Shown piece by piece: positions 1-8,024 of a DNA stretch of 46,177 nt. The notes under the pieces are model-generated. The model did not search any database. It saw only the letters and a program-made list of their open reading frames with translations, and was not told where the DNA came from. Each line of letters starts with the position of its first letter. Positions within the stretch are counted from its first letter, which is position 1. The stretch is from Streptomyces mangrovisoli (GTDB lineage Bacteria; Actinomycetota; Actinomycetes; Streptomycetales; Streptomycetaceae): positions 1-46,177 of the forward strand of contig NZ_LAVA02000070.1 of NCBI RefSeq assembly GCF_000974985.2. The letters run 5' to 3'. The translations under genes and the position numbers were made by a program.

Positions 1-88
1 GCTGGGAGGGGGCGGCGGCCGCCGTCGGGGGCGTGTGGCGGGGGCCTGCGGCGGGGGCCTGCGGTGGGTGGGGCGGCGGGCCGGGGCG

Positions 89-150
89 GAAATTCGTGAG
101 GGGAGCCTGGGCTGAAATTCGTGAGGGGAGCCGGGGCGGAAACTCGTGGG
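89..150. repeat. 25-bp direct repeats upstream of the ECF sigma gene
   Basis: GAAATTCGTGAGGGGAGCC occurs at 89-107 and again at 114-132, and a degraded third copy (GAAACTCGTGGG) starts at 139, so the period is 25 bp. The repeats end about 100 nt before the sigma gene start. They could be regulator-binding iterons or a promoter duplication; no clear GGAAC/CGTC ECF promoter pair is visible. The rest of 1-250 is G-rich with no convincing gene. Confidence 0.7.
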
Positions 151-250
151 CGGAATCGTGAACCGATCGTCGGGGCTCGTCCGATGAGGGGGTGTGAGGC
201 GGATGAGGGACGGGGGTGGGCGGCGGATGCACGAGGGGGGTGTGCGGGAG

Positions 251-790
251 ATGCGGAGCGTGAGCGACGGGGAGCTGCTGCGGGCGATCGCGGCGGACCG
301 TGACCGGCGCGCCTTCGAAGAGCTGTACCGGCGGTACGCGCCCTGGCTCACCGCGCGGATGCGCGGCAGGTGCGCCGACCCGGGCACGGTCGACGACGTC
401 GTGCAGGAGACCTTCCTCGCGGTCTGGCGCGGCACCGCCCGCTACCGCGAGGAGGGCGACGTGGCGGGCTGGCTGTGGCGCATCGGCGCCCGCCGGCTGG
501 TCGACGCGCTGCGGGGCGACGGCGCCCGTGGCCGGCTGCGCCAGGCGCTGGCGCGGCTGCGCCACCGGGACGAGGCGTCCGCCGAGGAGCGCGTGCTGGC
601 GGGGGTCGAGCACGGCGACCTGGCGGGCGCTCTCATACGGCTCTCGCCGGAGCTGCGGGCGGTGCTCCAGGCCACGGTCGTGGACGGCCTCAGCACGCGG
701 GAGGCGGCCGTCCTGCTCGGCATCCCGCCGGGCACGGTCAAGACGCGGGCGCTCAGGGCCCGCAAGCAACTGCGGGAGGAGCTGGCATGA
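251..790 (+). CDS. ECF-family RNA polymerase sigma factor
   Basis: A 179-residue protein with only sigma regions 2 and 4, as in extracytoplasmic-function sigma factors. Region 2 spans about residues 18-90 (FEELYRRYAPW, then VDDVVQETFLAVWR and the GWLWRIGARR promoter-melting segment). Region 4 spans about 128-177 (LSPELRAVLQ, GLSTREAAVLLGIPPGTVKTR, a helix-turn-helix). The start is uncertain: ATG at 251 is used here, but GTG at 260 has better spacing from the GGGAG at 245-249, and an in-frame start at 194 is also open. The stop overlaps the next start (ATGA), so it is translationally coupled to a zinc-type anti-sigma. It probably controls its own operon, which includes the ABC transporter downstream. 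Confidence 0.9.
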   Translation: MRSVSDGELLRAIAADRDRRAFEELYRRYAPWLTARMRGRCADPGTVDDVVQETFLAVWRGTARYREEGDVAGWLWRIGARRLVDALRGDGARGRLRQALARLRHRDEASAEERVLAGVEHGDLAGALIRLSPELRAVLQATVVDGLSTREAAVLLGIPPGTVKTRALRARKQLREELA

Positions 791-1623
791 CCTGGCATGT
801 CACCGAGGAGGACCTGCGGGCCTACGCCCGGGGCGAGCTGACCGCACCCCTGCTCTGGTCCGCCGACACGCACCTCATGACCTGCGCCGACTGCCGCGAG
901 GCGCTCACCCGGACGAGCGACCCGCAGACCCTCGACGCGGGCTGGGAGCGGCTCGACGCCGAGCTGGACGCCCCGCGCCCCGCGCTCTTCGAGCGGCTAC
1001 TGCTGCGCCTCGGCGTCGCCGACCACACGGCACGGCTGCTCACCGCGACGCCGGTGCTGCGCCGCTCCTGGGTGTCCTCGGTGGCGCTGCTGCTGATGAT
1101 GACCGTGGTCATGGTGCGGACGGCGGACTCCCCGGTGCTCTTCCTCGGCCTCGCCCCGCTGATGCCGCTCGCGGGCGTCGCCCTGTCCTACGGCCCGGTC
1201 CTCGACCCGACCTACGAGATGACGGTGGTGGCCCCCCTCGCGGGCTTCCGCCTGCTGATGATCCGCACGGTCGCGGTGCTCACCGCGGGCCTGGCGCTCA
1301 ACGGCCTGGCGACCCTCGCCCTGCCGGGGTACGGCCTGCTGGCGCTGGCCTGGCTGCTGCCCGCCCTCGCGCTCACCGCGGTGGGCCTCGCCCTCGCCGC
1401 CCGCCTGGGCCCGCTCGCCGGGCCGCTGCTGGTGGGCGGCGCCTGGATCGGCACGCTGCTGGTCGCCCAGGCCCGGGAGAGCGGCACGCTCGCGCCGTTC
1501 ACCCCGGCCGGCCAGTCGGCCGCCGCCGCCGTCACCGTCCTGGCGGCCTTCCTGCTGTACCGGGCGCGGGACCGCTTCGACGCCCGGCCCGCCGGGGGTC
1601 TCGCGAACGGCCCCGGACGGTGA
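787..1623 (+). CDS. Membrane anti-sigma factor with ZAS zinc-binding motif
   Basis: 278 residues. The cytoplasmic N terminus has an HxxxCxxC zinc-binding anti-sigma signature (H29, C33, C36 in DTHLMTCADC). It is followed from about residue 95 by roughly six hydrophobic segments (for example SVALLLMMTVVMV and GLLALAWLLPALALTAVGLALAA). The start overlaps the sigma stop by 4 nt, the usual arrangement for a cognate sigma/anti-sigma pair. By family knowledge it should hold the upstream sigma factor at the membrane until a signal releases it. With six membrane passes it resembles polytopic ZAS proteins rather than single-pass RsrA/RsiW types. The signal is unknown; the adjacent ABC transporter hints at an envelope or export stress. 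Confidence 0.85.
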   Translation: MTWHVTEEDLRAYARGELTAPLLWSADTHLMTCADCREALTRTSDPQTLDAGWERLDAELDAPRPALFERLLLRLGVADHTARLLTATPVLRRSWVSSVALLLMMTVVMVRTADSPVLFLGLAPLMPLAGVALSYGPVLDPTYEMTVVAPLAGFRLLMIRTVAVLTAGLALNGLATLALPGYGLLALAWLLPALALTAVGLALAARLGPLAGPLLVGGAWIGTLLVAQARESGTLAPFTPAGQSAAAAVTVLAAFLLYRARDRFDARPAGGLANGPGR

Positions 1624-1747
1624 CCCGCCGCGCCGCCACGACCGGCCCGCGCAGGAGCGCCCCGCGGAGCGCCCGGCCGCAGACAGGCGGGACCCCTTCA
1701 CCCCGTTCGCACCCCCGGCCGAACCGCCGTACCTCCAGGAGCCCCGC

Positions 1748-2611
1748 ATGACCACCACCGTCTCCGCCACCGGCCTGACCCTGCGCTACGGCGGCACACG
1801 CGCCCTGGACGACGTCTCTCTGCAGCTGACCCGCGGGGTGACCGGCCTGCTCGGGCCGAACGGGGCGGGGAAGACCACCCTGCTGCGCGTGCTGGCCACG
1901 GTCCTGCCGCCGGACCGGGGCGAGTTCACCGTCCTCGGCCATGACCCCGGCACGGCGGGCGGCCGTCGGAGCGCGCGCCGCACGATCGGCTATCTCCCGC
2001 AGAGCCCCGGCTTCCACCCCGACTTCACGGCGTTCGAGTTCGTGGACTACGTGGCGATCCTCAAGGAGCTCACCGACCGCGGCGCCCGCCACCGCGAGGT
2101 GCGGCGGGTGCTGGAGGAGGTGGGCCTGGGCGAGGTGCGCGGGCGGCGGATGAAACGCCTCTCCGGCGGGATGAGGCAGCGGGTGGCGCTGGCCGCGGCC
2201 CTGGCCGGCGATCCCGGCTTCCTCGTCCTGGACGAGCCCACCGTCGGCCTCGACCCCGAACAGCGGATGCGTTTTCGCGAACTGGTCGCCCGTCGCGGCG
2301 AGGGCCGCACCGTGCTGCTCTCGACCCACCAGACGGAGGACGTGGCGATGCTCTGCCACCGCGTCGTGGTCCTGGCCGAGGGCAGGGTCCGCTTCGAGGG
2401 CACACCGGCGGAGCTGACCGCGCGGGCGGCGGGCCGGGTCTGGCGCAGCACGGAGCGCGACCCGGGCGCCCGCGCGGGCTGGCGCACCGGCACCGGCGAC
2501 TTCCGCAACGTCGGCCACCCGCCCGAGGGAGCCGACCTGCTGGAACCCACGCTGGAGGACGGCTATCTGCTGGTCCTCGACGCGTCGCGCGCGGAGGTGA
2601 CGGCCCCATGA
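1748..2611 (+). CDS. ABC transporter ATP-binding protein
   Basis: A 287-residue nucleotide-binding subunit. Walker A is GPNGAGKTT at residues 36-44, the Q-loop glutamine is Q85 (GYLPQSPGF), the signature LSGGM is at 138-142, Walker B is FLVLDEPT at 158-165 and the switch histidine is H194 (STHQTED). It resembles the ATPases of ABC-2-type exporters. The 3' end overlaps the permease gene by 4 nt (ATGA), so the two are coupled. It lies 124 bp after the anti-sigma gene with no terminator seen, so all four genes may be one transcript. Substrate unknown. Confidence 0.93.
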   Translation: MTTTVSATGLTLRYGGTRALDDVSLQLTRGVTGLLGPNGAGKTTLLRVLATVLPPDRGEFTVLGHDPGTAGGRRSARRTIGYLPQSPGFHPDFTAFEFVDYVAILKELTDRGARHREVRRVLEEVGLGEVRGRRMKRLSGGMRQRVALAAALAGDPGFLVLDEPTVGLDPEQRMRFRELVARRGEGRTVLLSTHQTEDVAMLCHRVVVLAEGRVRFEGTPAELTARAAGRVWRSTERDPGARAGWRTGTGDFRNVGHPPEGADLLEPTLEDGYLLVLDASRAEVTAP

Positions 2612-4146
2612 GCACCACCGTCCTGCGACCGGCCGGCCCGGTCGCCGCGGCTGCCCGTGCCGCGTACCCGGTCGCCGCGGTCCTTGCGCTCGCCCGCTTC
2701 GAGGCGCGTGAGCTGTCCCGGCAGATCTCGGTGGCCGCCTACCTTCTCCTCTACACCGGCTACACCGCGTACGTGCTGATCGCCCGGGGCGGCGGCATGG
2801 CCGACTTCCCCGTTCTCCAGGACGCCGACCGGAACACCCAGACCGCGCCGCTGCTCCTCGCCATAGCGCTGCTGGCCTGCGTCAACCGGGCCGCCCTGCG
2901 CTCGCGGCGGTGCGGCACCGACGAGCAGTTCGGTGGCCTGGTGGTGCGGCCGTGGCAGCGCACGGTCGCGCACGCGCTGTCGGCCGCGCCGTACGCCGTC
3001 TACACCGCGCTGGTCGTCGCCGTCCGGTTCGGCCGGCAGGCCGTCGAGCCCGGGGCGGTGGGGCACGGTTCCCTCGCGGAGCTGGCCGTGGGGCCGCTGT
3101 CGGTGCTGCTCGCCGGGGCCCTCGGCGTCCTGCTGGCCCGGCTGGTGCCCTACTCGATGGCGTCCCTGCTGTTCGTCGCCACCGCGTATGTCCTGGCGAT
3201 CTACCTCTCCGCGACGACGGACCTCCCGCACGGCGTCCGCTGGCTCTCCCCGGTCGTCTCCGAGCCGGGCGAGACACCGGTCCCGTCCGCTCTGCTGGGC
3301 CGTCCGGCCGGGTGGCACGCGCTGTATCTGGCGGGCCTGTGCGTGCTGCTGCCGGGGATCGCGGTCCTGGTGGACGGGGGCCGTACCCGCGCGGTGAAGA
3401 CCGCGACCGTCCTCGCCCTGCTCGCGACGGCCGCCGGGGCGATCGGTCAGGCGCCCGGCGGGGCGGGCGCCCTGCGGGCCGCCCGCGCGCGGGCGACCGA
3501 CCGGCCCGCGGCCCTCCAGACCTGTGTCGCCCACGCCGGATCGGCGTACTGCGCGTTCCCGGAGTGGGCGGGTCAGACGGACGACTGGGCCGCGGTGGTC
3601 GACCGGGTCCGCTCCGCGGCGGGCGGTACCGCGGCGACCACCGCGCTGACCGTCCGGCAGCGGGTCGACGCCCGCGGCCACGGTGACGGCACCGATATCG
3701 CGCTCGCCCCCTCGACCACCCCCGGCGAGGTCACGGTGGGCACGCGGTGGGGCGGCGACCGGGTCCCGGAGTTCGCGGCGGGTGTCGCGGGCGTGCTGGT
3801 CGCGGGGCGGGAGGACGCGGCGGGTGAACTGTGCGGGGCCCGCGCGGTGACGGCCGTATGGCTGGCCGTCGGCACCGATCCCCATCCCTGGGCCGCCTAT
3901 CGCGCCCTGCGGCCGGCCGAGGACGACGTCGAGGCGGCCAGTGTGGACACGCCCACCGAGCCGCTCACGCTGAGCGCCGCTCAGAGCGAGGTGCTCGCGC
4001 AGCTCCTGCGGCGGCCCGCGGCCACGGTGGCCGCCCGCGTCAGGGCCCACTGGAACGAACTGACCGCCCCCCGGACGACCACGGCGGAGGTGGCCCACCT
4101 CCTGGCCGTCCCGCCTCTGCGAGGAACGGACAACTGCGACCCCTGA
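2608..4146 (+). CDS. ABC transporter membrane protein with large C-terminal extracytoplasmic domain
   Basis: 512 residues. About six or seven hydrophobic segments fall in residues 42-282 (for example SVAAYLLLYTGYTAYVLIA, PLLLAIALLACV, SVLLAGALGVLLARLV, LYLAGLCVLLPGIAVLV). After them comes a soluble domain of about 210 residues, probably outside the membrane, containing C306 and C315 (CVAHAGSAYCAFPEW). Overlap with the ATPase gene identifies it as the partner of that subunit. The long C-terminal domain is unusual for an ABC-2 permease, and I cannot assign it a function; the two nearby cysteines could form a disulfide or bind metal. It is the last gene of the sigma/anti-sigma/ABC group. Confidence 0.8.
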   Translation: MSTTVLRPAGPVAAAARAAYPVAAVLALARFEARELSRQISVAAYLLLYTGYTAYVLIARGGGMADFPVLQDADRNTQTAPLLLAIALLACVNRAALRSRRCGTDEQFGGLVVRPWQRTVAHALSAAPYAVYTALVVAVRFGRQAVEPGAVGHGSLAELAVGPLSVLLAGALGVLLARLVPYSMASLLFVATAYVLAIYLSATTDLPHGVRWLSPVVSEPGETPVPSALLGRPAGWHALYLAGLCVLLPGIAVLVDGGRTRAVKTATVLALLATAAGAIGQAPGGAGALRAARARATDRPAALQTCVAHAGSAYCAFPEWAGQTDDWAAVVDRVRSAAGGTAATTALTVRQRVDARGHGDGTDIALAPSTTPGEVTVGTRWGGDRVPEFAAGVAGVLVAGREDAAGELCGARAVTAVWLAVGTDPHPWAAYRALRPAEDDVEAASVDTPTEPLTLSAAQSEVLAQLLRRPAATVAARVRAHWNELTAPRTTTAEVAHLLAVPPLRGTDNCDP

Positions 4147-4150
4147 CCCT

Positions 4151-4380
4151 CACGCAGTCCCCCGCGCCCCTTGACCCTGCGGCCCGGTGGGGGTCGTTCG
4201 CGCAGTTCCCCGCGCCCCTTGATCCTGCGGCCCGGTGGGGGTCGTTCGCGCAGTTCCCCGCGCCCCTGACGGGTCACGGCCGCGAGAGCCCCTGAAGGGG
4301 GCGCGGGGAACTGCGCGAACGACCCCCACTCAGCCGCAGGTGATCAGGGGCGCGGGGAACTGCGCGAACGGTCCCACCGG
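4151..4380. repeat. Tandem and inverted copies of a dispersed Streptomyces repeat
   Basis: Three direct copies of CGCAGTTCCCCGCGCCCCTT (first copy one base different) start at 4153, 4201 and 4249, an exact 48-bp period. They are followed by two inverted copies (core GCGCGGGGAACTGCGCGA) at about 4295-4320 and 4345-4370. The opposed arms can form a long hairpin, so the block may terminate transcription for both the permease (+) and mshD (-). The same core recurs at 46100-46119. Nothing coding is seen in 4147-4490. Confidence 0.9.
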
Positions 4381-4395
4381 CCCGCAGCCGGGTGC

Positions 4396-4436
4396 GAAGC
4401 CCGCCTCGCCGAAGCCCGCCTACGCCGAAGCCCGCC
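4396..4436. repeat. GAAGCCCGCC short repeats
   Basis: GAAGCCCGCC occurs three times, at 4396-4405, 4411-4420 and 4427-4436, with 15-16-bp spacing. It lies just beyond the larger repeat block and downstream of the mshD stop. No function is evident. Confidence 0.6.
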
Positions 4437-4490
4437 GACAGCGAGCCGCGCCTACCGCGAACCCCGCATACCGCGAACCGCGCCTGCGCA

Positions 4491-5420
4491 TCACGTCTCC
4501 GTGCGGTACATCAGGTCCGTCTCATGCGTGGTGAACCCCAGACGCTCGTACACCGACACCGCCGCCTTGTTGTCGGCATCGACATAGAGCATCGCCGTAG
4601 GCAGCCCCAGCCCGGAAAGATGCCGCAGCCCGATCGTGGTCAGGGCCTTGCCGAGGCCACCCCCCTGCGCGCCGGGCCGGACGCCGAGGACGTAGACCTC
4701 GCCGAGCTGTTCGGCGGCGTGGACCTTGGTCCAGTGGAAGCCGACGAGCTCGTCGCCGCGGACGGCCAGGAAGAACCCCGCGGGGTCGAACCACGGCTCG
4801 GCCATGCGGTCGTCGAGGTCGCGCTGGGTCAGGGAGCCCTGCTCGGGATGGTGGGCGAAGGCAGCCGAGTTGACGGCGAGCCAGTCCGCGTCGTCCCGGC
4901 CCGGGACGAAGGCCCGCACGGCGACCCCGTCGGGCAGCTTCGGCTCGGCCAGGTCGAGCCCGGCCAACGGGCGCCGCATCTGGCGCAGTTCACGGAAGAG
5001 GGTGAGGCCGAGAACCTGGGCGAGGTGCCGGGCGGCGGCGTGCCCGCCGTGCGCCCACACCCGCAGCCGCTTGCCGGAGGCGGCGAGCAGGGCCGTGCCC
5101 AGCGCCCGCCCGTGGCCCCGGCCGCGGTGGGCGGGGTGCACGACCAGCTCGGCGGCCGGGGCCTCCACCGGGTCGGTGTCCTCCAGCTGGGCGTAGCCGA
5201 CGAGTTCGCCGCCGCTGTGCAGCAGCAGATGCGAGACACCCTCCCGGGCACCGCCGCGCAGCTGGAGCCGGCCCTGCTCCGAGACCGCCTGCTGCCCGTC
5301 GTCGCGGGCGGCGTCCGCGAGCAGCGCCAGAACGGCCTCGGCCTGGTCCGGCCGGAGCGCGGAAAGGGTCTCGATGGATCGGGATGCGGGAGCCGGGAGT
5401 GCGGAATCGTCGCTGGTCAT
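4491..5420 (-). CDS. mshD: Mycothiol synthase (MshD, tandem GNAT acetyltransferase)
   Basis: A 309-residue protein with two GNAT folds. It catalyses the last step of mycothiol synthesis, acetylating Cys-GlcN-Ins with acetyl-CoA in the cytoplasm. The N-terminal domain has the acetyl-CoA loop VVHPAHRGRGHGRALG. The C-terminal, catalytic-type domain has GVRPGAQGGGLGKALT and the family-typical EVYVLGV, VDADNKAAVSVYERLGF and H-x-TD-x-MY ending. Length and both loops match actinobacterial MshD. It is divergent from the 5'-nucleotidase gene. The start codon is 7 nt after a TACCCT hexamer (5428-5433, minus strand), so the mRNA is probably leaderless. Confidence 0.95.
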   Translation of the reverse strand: MTSDDSALPAPASRSIETLSALRPDQAEAVLALLADAARDDGQQAVSEQGRLQLRGGAREGVSHLLLHSGGELVGYAQLEDTDPVEAPAAELVVHPAHRGRGHGRALGTALLAASGKRLRVWAHGGHAAARHLAQVLGLTLFRELRQMRRPLAGLDLAEPKLPDGVAVRAFVPGRDDADWLAVNSAAFAHHPEQGSLTQRDLDDRMAEPWFDPAGFFLAVRGDELVGFHWTKVHAAEQLGEVYVLGVRPGAQGGGLGKALTTIGLRHLSGLGLPTAMLYVDADNKAAVSVYERLGFTTHETDLMYRTET

Positions 5421-5427
5421 GCGTACG

Positions 5428-5433
5428 AGGGTA
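5428..5433 (-). promoter_or_regulatory. -10 hexamer of mshD, leaderless start
   Basis: TACCCT on the minus strand lies 7 nt before the mshD ATG, placing transcription initiation at about the start codon. Confidence 0.55.
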
Positions 5434-5466
5434 AGGGGAGTTCAGGGCAAAGTGGCGGCAAAAGGG

Positions 5467-5488
5467 AAACCAGGAATTAACCACGAAC
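5467..5488 (-). promoter_or_regulatory. Possible PhoP-type direct repeats between mshD and the nucleotidase
   Basis: On the minus strand two adjacent 11-mers, GTTCGTGGTTA (5478-5488) and ATTCCTGGTTT (5467-5477), match at 8 of 11 positions. Eleven-base direct repeats beginning GTTC recall Streptomyces PHO boxes (GTTCACC plus 4 nt), and a secreted nucleotidase is a plausible PhoP target. The match beyond GTTC is poor, so this is only a candidate. Confidence 0.25.
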
Positions 5489-5564
5489 CTCCTTCCTCGC
5501 TACGCGCGTTGACCCTAGGCTGCGCCCCGACAAGGCCATCCTCAGCCGACTCACAGGGGGGCTC

Positions 5565-7370
5565 ATGCCAGCCACATCCCAGCCGTACCGGCGCGCCGGA
5601 CGCAGAGTGCGGGGGCTGCTCGCGGCGGCCGCCGTGCTCGCCACCGCGGGCGCGCTCGGCGCGGCGGTCCCGGCAGACACTCTCGGGCACGGCACCGGCC
5701 ACCGGCCGGCGCCCGGCCGCTACCAGGACGTGCAACTGCTGTCCTTCAACGACCTGCACGGCAACCTCGAACCGCCGTCCGGCTCCTCGGGCCGGGTCAC
5801 CGAGCAGGAGGCGGACGGCACGACGAAGACGATCGACGCGGGCGGCGTCGAGTACCTGGCCACGCATCTGCGCCAGGCCCGCGAGGGGCACCCGTACTCG
5901 ATCACGGCGGCCGGCGGCGACCTGGTCGGCGCCTCCCCGCTGCTGTCCGGCCTGTTCCACGACGAGCCGACCATCGAGGCGCTCAACAAGCTGAAGCTGG
6001 ACGTCACTTCGGTCGGCAACCACGAGTTCGACGAGGGCGCCACGGAGTTGGCCCGGCTGCAGAACGGCGGCTGCCACCCCACCGACGGCTGCTACTCCGG
6101 CCAGAAGTTCAAGGGCGCCGACTTCCCCTATCTCACGGCGAACGTGCTGGACGAGAAGACCGGCAAGCCGATCATGAAGCCGTACTGGGTGTGGAAGAAG
6201 AACGGCGTCAAGATCGGCTTCATCGGGGTGACCCTGGAGGGCACCCCGAACATCGTCTCGGCGGAGGGCGTCAAGGGCCTGAAGTTCGAGGACGAGGTGA
6301 CGACGATCAACAAGTACGCCAAGGTGCTGGAGCGCCAGGGCGTGAAGTCGATCGTGGCGCTGATCCACGAGGGCGGCTACCCGGCGTCGTCGTCGTACAA
6401 CTACGACTGCGACTCCGGGGGCGCGGGCTCGGGCATCTCGGGTCCGATCGTCGACATCGCCAAGAACGTCTCGCCGCAGGTGGACGCCCTGGTCACCGGG
6501 CACACGCACACGGCCTACGTGTGTACGATCCCCGACCCGTCGGGCCGGCCGCGCATGGTCACCTCGGCCGCGTCCTACGGCCGCCTGTTCACGGACACGA
6601 CCCTGACGTACGACCGCAGGACGGGTGACATCGCGCGTACGGCGGTGAGGTCGGCGAACCGCGTGGTCACCCGGGACGTGCCGAAGGCCGCCGACATGAC
6701 CGCGCTGATCGCGAAGTGGAACGCGCTGGCCGCGCCCATCGGCAACCGGGCGATCGGCTACATCTCCGGCGACATCGAGAGCACCGGCACCGAGTCCCCG
6801 ATGGGCGACCTGATCGCGGACGCGCAGCTGGCGTACGGCAAGGGGCTCGATCCGGAGACGGATCTCGCGCTGATGAATCCGGGCGGCGTGCGGGCCGGGC
6901 TGACCTACAAGGCGTCGGGGTCCGAGGGCGACGGCGTGGTGACGTACGCGGAGGGGTTCACCGTGCAGCCCTTCTCCAACACGGTCAATCTCCAGGACTT
7001 CACCGGTGCGCAGGTGATCCAGGCGCTCAAGGAGCAGGTGAGCGGCGCCAACGCGGCCGCGCCGAAGATCCTCCAGGTCTCCTCCGGGCTCACCTACACC
7101 CTGGACCTGACGAAGACCGGAGCCGACCGGGTCGTCACGGACTCGATCCGGCTGAACGGCGCCGCGATCGACCCGGCCGCCACCTACCGCGTCGCGACGA
7201 ACAGCTTCCTCGCGGGCGGCGGCGACGGCTTCACCACCCTCGGCCAGGGCACGAACGACCTGGTCGGCGGCGACGACCTGGCGGCCCTCCAGCAGTACCT
7301 GACCGCGAACTCCTCGCCCGCCGCGCCGATCGCCCCGCCGGCGACGGACCGGATCACGCTCGTGCAGTAG
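5565..7370 (+). CDS. Secreted bifunctional metallophosphatase / 5'-nucleotidase
   Basis: 601 residues. The N terminus is a signal peptide (basic RRAGRRVR, hydrophobic 18-35, cleavage probably near 34-38). The calcineurin-type metallophosphoesterase domain shows NDLHGN (62-67), GGDL (117-120), GNHEFDEG (151-158), LIHEGG (266-271) and GHTHTAY (312-318), the metal-binding set of UshA-type enzymes. The C-terminal 5'-nucleotidase domain (about 395-600) contains MNPGGVRAG and the FLAGGGDGF substrate motif. It should dephosphorylate nucleotides outside the cell and release phosphate and nucleosides. There is no obvious C-terminal membrane or cell-wall anchor, so it is probably freely secreted. A strong terminator follows. 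Confidence 0.93.
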   Translation: MPATSQPYRRAGRRVRGLLAAAAVLATAGALGAAVPADTLGHGTGHRPAPGRYQDVQLLSFNDLHGNLEPPSGSSGRVTEQEADGTTKTIDAGGVEYLATHLRQAREGHPYSITAAGGDLVGASPLLSGLFHDEPTIEALNKLKLDVTSVGNHEFDEGATELARLQNGGCHPTDGCYSGQKFKGADFPYLTANVLDEKTGKPIMKPYWVWKKNGVKIGFIGVTLEGTPNIVSAEGVKGLKFEDEVTTINKYAKVLERQGVKSIVALIHEGGYPASSSYNYDCDSGGAGSGISGPIVDIAKNVSPQVDALVTGHTHTAYVCTIPDPSGRPRMVTSAASYGRLFTDTTLTYDRRTGDIARTAVRSANRVVTRDVPKAADMTALIAKWNALAAPIGNRAIGYISGDIESTGTESPMGDLIADAQLAYGKGLDPETDLALMNPGGVRAGLTYKASGSEGDGVVTYAEGFTVQPFSNTVNLQDFTGAQVIQALKEQVSGANAAAPKILQVSSGLTYTLDLTKTGADRVVTDSIRLNGAAIDPAATYRVATNSFLAGGGDGFTTLGQGTNDLVGGDDLAALQQYLTANSSPAAPIAPPATDRITLVQ

Positions 7371-7385
7371 CCGTGTGACGGGCCC

Positions 7386-7427
7386 GAGGGCCCGATCCGC
7401 GCCCACCACGGCGCGGACCGGGCCCTC
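7386..7427 (+). terminator. Rho-independent-type terminator after the nucleotidase
   Basis: A 17-bp stem with one mismatch: GAGGGCCCGATCCGCGC at 7386-7402 pairs with GCGCGGACCGGGCCCTC at 7411-7427. The loop is 8 nt, and TTTCGTGTTT follows. Confidence 0.85.
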
Positions 7428-7472
7428 TTTCGTGTTTCCGGGCGGCCCGGAATTCATTTCGGCCCCGATTTA

Positions 7473-7509
7473 AATTCTGTGTGAGTGCCGTTCAATTCTG
7501 TGTGAGTGC
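7473..7509. repeat. 21-bp-spaced direct repeat in an intergenic region
   Basis: AATTCTGTGTGAGTGC is present exactly at 7473-7488 and 7494-7509, a 21-bp period equal to two helical turns. The stretch is AT-richer than its surroundings and lies about 100 bp before a TAGTGT hexamer (7601-7606). It could be a regulator-binding site for the small basic protein gene. Apart from this repeat, the terminator and the probable promoter, 7371-7737 shows nothing. Confidence 0.6.
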
Positions 7510-7600
7510 GGCATTGGTTCCGGGATCCGCCTGAAAATCGTTTCAGGCGCAATTCATCGACGTCTCAGCCGTTTCGGGCTTTTCCGGCTTGCGGGTGCCG

Positions 7601-7606
7601 TAGTGT
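7601..7606 (+). promoter_or_regulatory. Candidate -10 hexamer for the small basic protein gene
   Basis: TAGTGT at 7601-7606 precedes an in-frame ATG (7612) by 5 nt and the stronger-looking ATG (7738) by about 130 nt. Transcription from here would give either a leaderless 85-residue product or a 5' UTR of about 125 nt before the 43-residue peptide. Confidence 0.4.
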
Positions 7607-7737
7607 TTTCCATGTCGACAGCGAACGACGCGAAAGCGAAGGTCGCGAACGATCAACAAGCTCTCTGCCTGCCCGTTCCTTCCGGAATGGACTTACAGAG
7701 AATTCACCAAGGCAAATCAAAGGAAAGGCGGAACGCC

Positions 7738-7869
7738 ATGAGCTTCCACAAGATCGTCCCCGTCAAGAAGCACCGCAAGCACACCCCGGCCCCGAAGCCG
7801 CTGGCCAGGAAGAAGCCGGCCCCCGCGAAGCCCGCCCCGCAGCGCCGCCCGGTCGGCCACCAGGGCTGA
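7738..7869 (+). CDS. Small lysine/proline-rich basic protein (43 aa)
   Basis: A 43-residue peptide beginning MSFHKIVPVKKHRKHTPAPK and rich in Lys, Pro, Ala and Arg. It has no Cys, no signal peptide and no membrane segment. ATG at 7738 is chosen because GGAAAGG ends 9 nt upstream. An in-frame ATG at 7612, close behind TAGTGT, would add 42 residues. A perfect 16-bp hairpin follows, so it is transcribed alone. The composition suggests nucleic-acid binding (histone-tail-like) or an exported cationic peptide; the latter is raised only because an ABC exporter gene is next. No family recognised. Confidence 0.6.
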   Translation: MSFHKIVPVKKHRKHTPAPKPLARKKPAPAKPAPQRRPVGHQG

Positions 7870-7888
7870 GCAGGCTGAGCCGATCCTC

Positions 7889-7934
7889 GAGGCGGGGTCA
7901 CCGGAATGCGTGGTCGCACCGGTGACCCCGCCTC
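7889..7934 (+). terminator. Strong hairpin terminator after the small basic protein gene
   Basis: Perfect 16-bp inverted repeat: GAGGCGGGGTCACCGG at 7889-7904 and its complement at 7919-7934, with a 14-nt loop. It separates the small gene from the ABC exporter gene. Confidence 0.85.
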
Positions 7935-8024
7935 GGCCATGTCCGGAAAAGGACAAAAGGCCCGCACCGGCGGGCCCCTCCCGGACCGCGCACCACCCCC
8001 ACGCACCCAACGGAGCCGACGACC

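Noticed and set aside
5442..7457. 670-codon antisense frame opposite the 5'-nucleotidase
   Set aside because: The plus strand encodes a full set of nucleotidase motifs with signal peptide; the antisense product has none.
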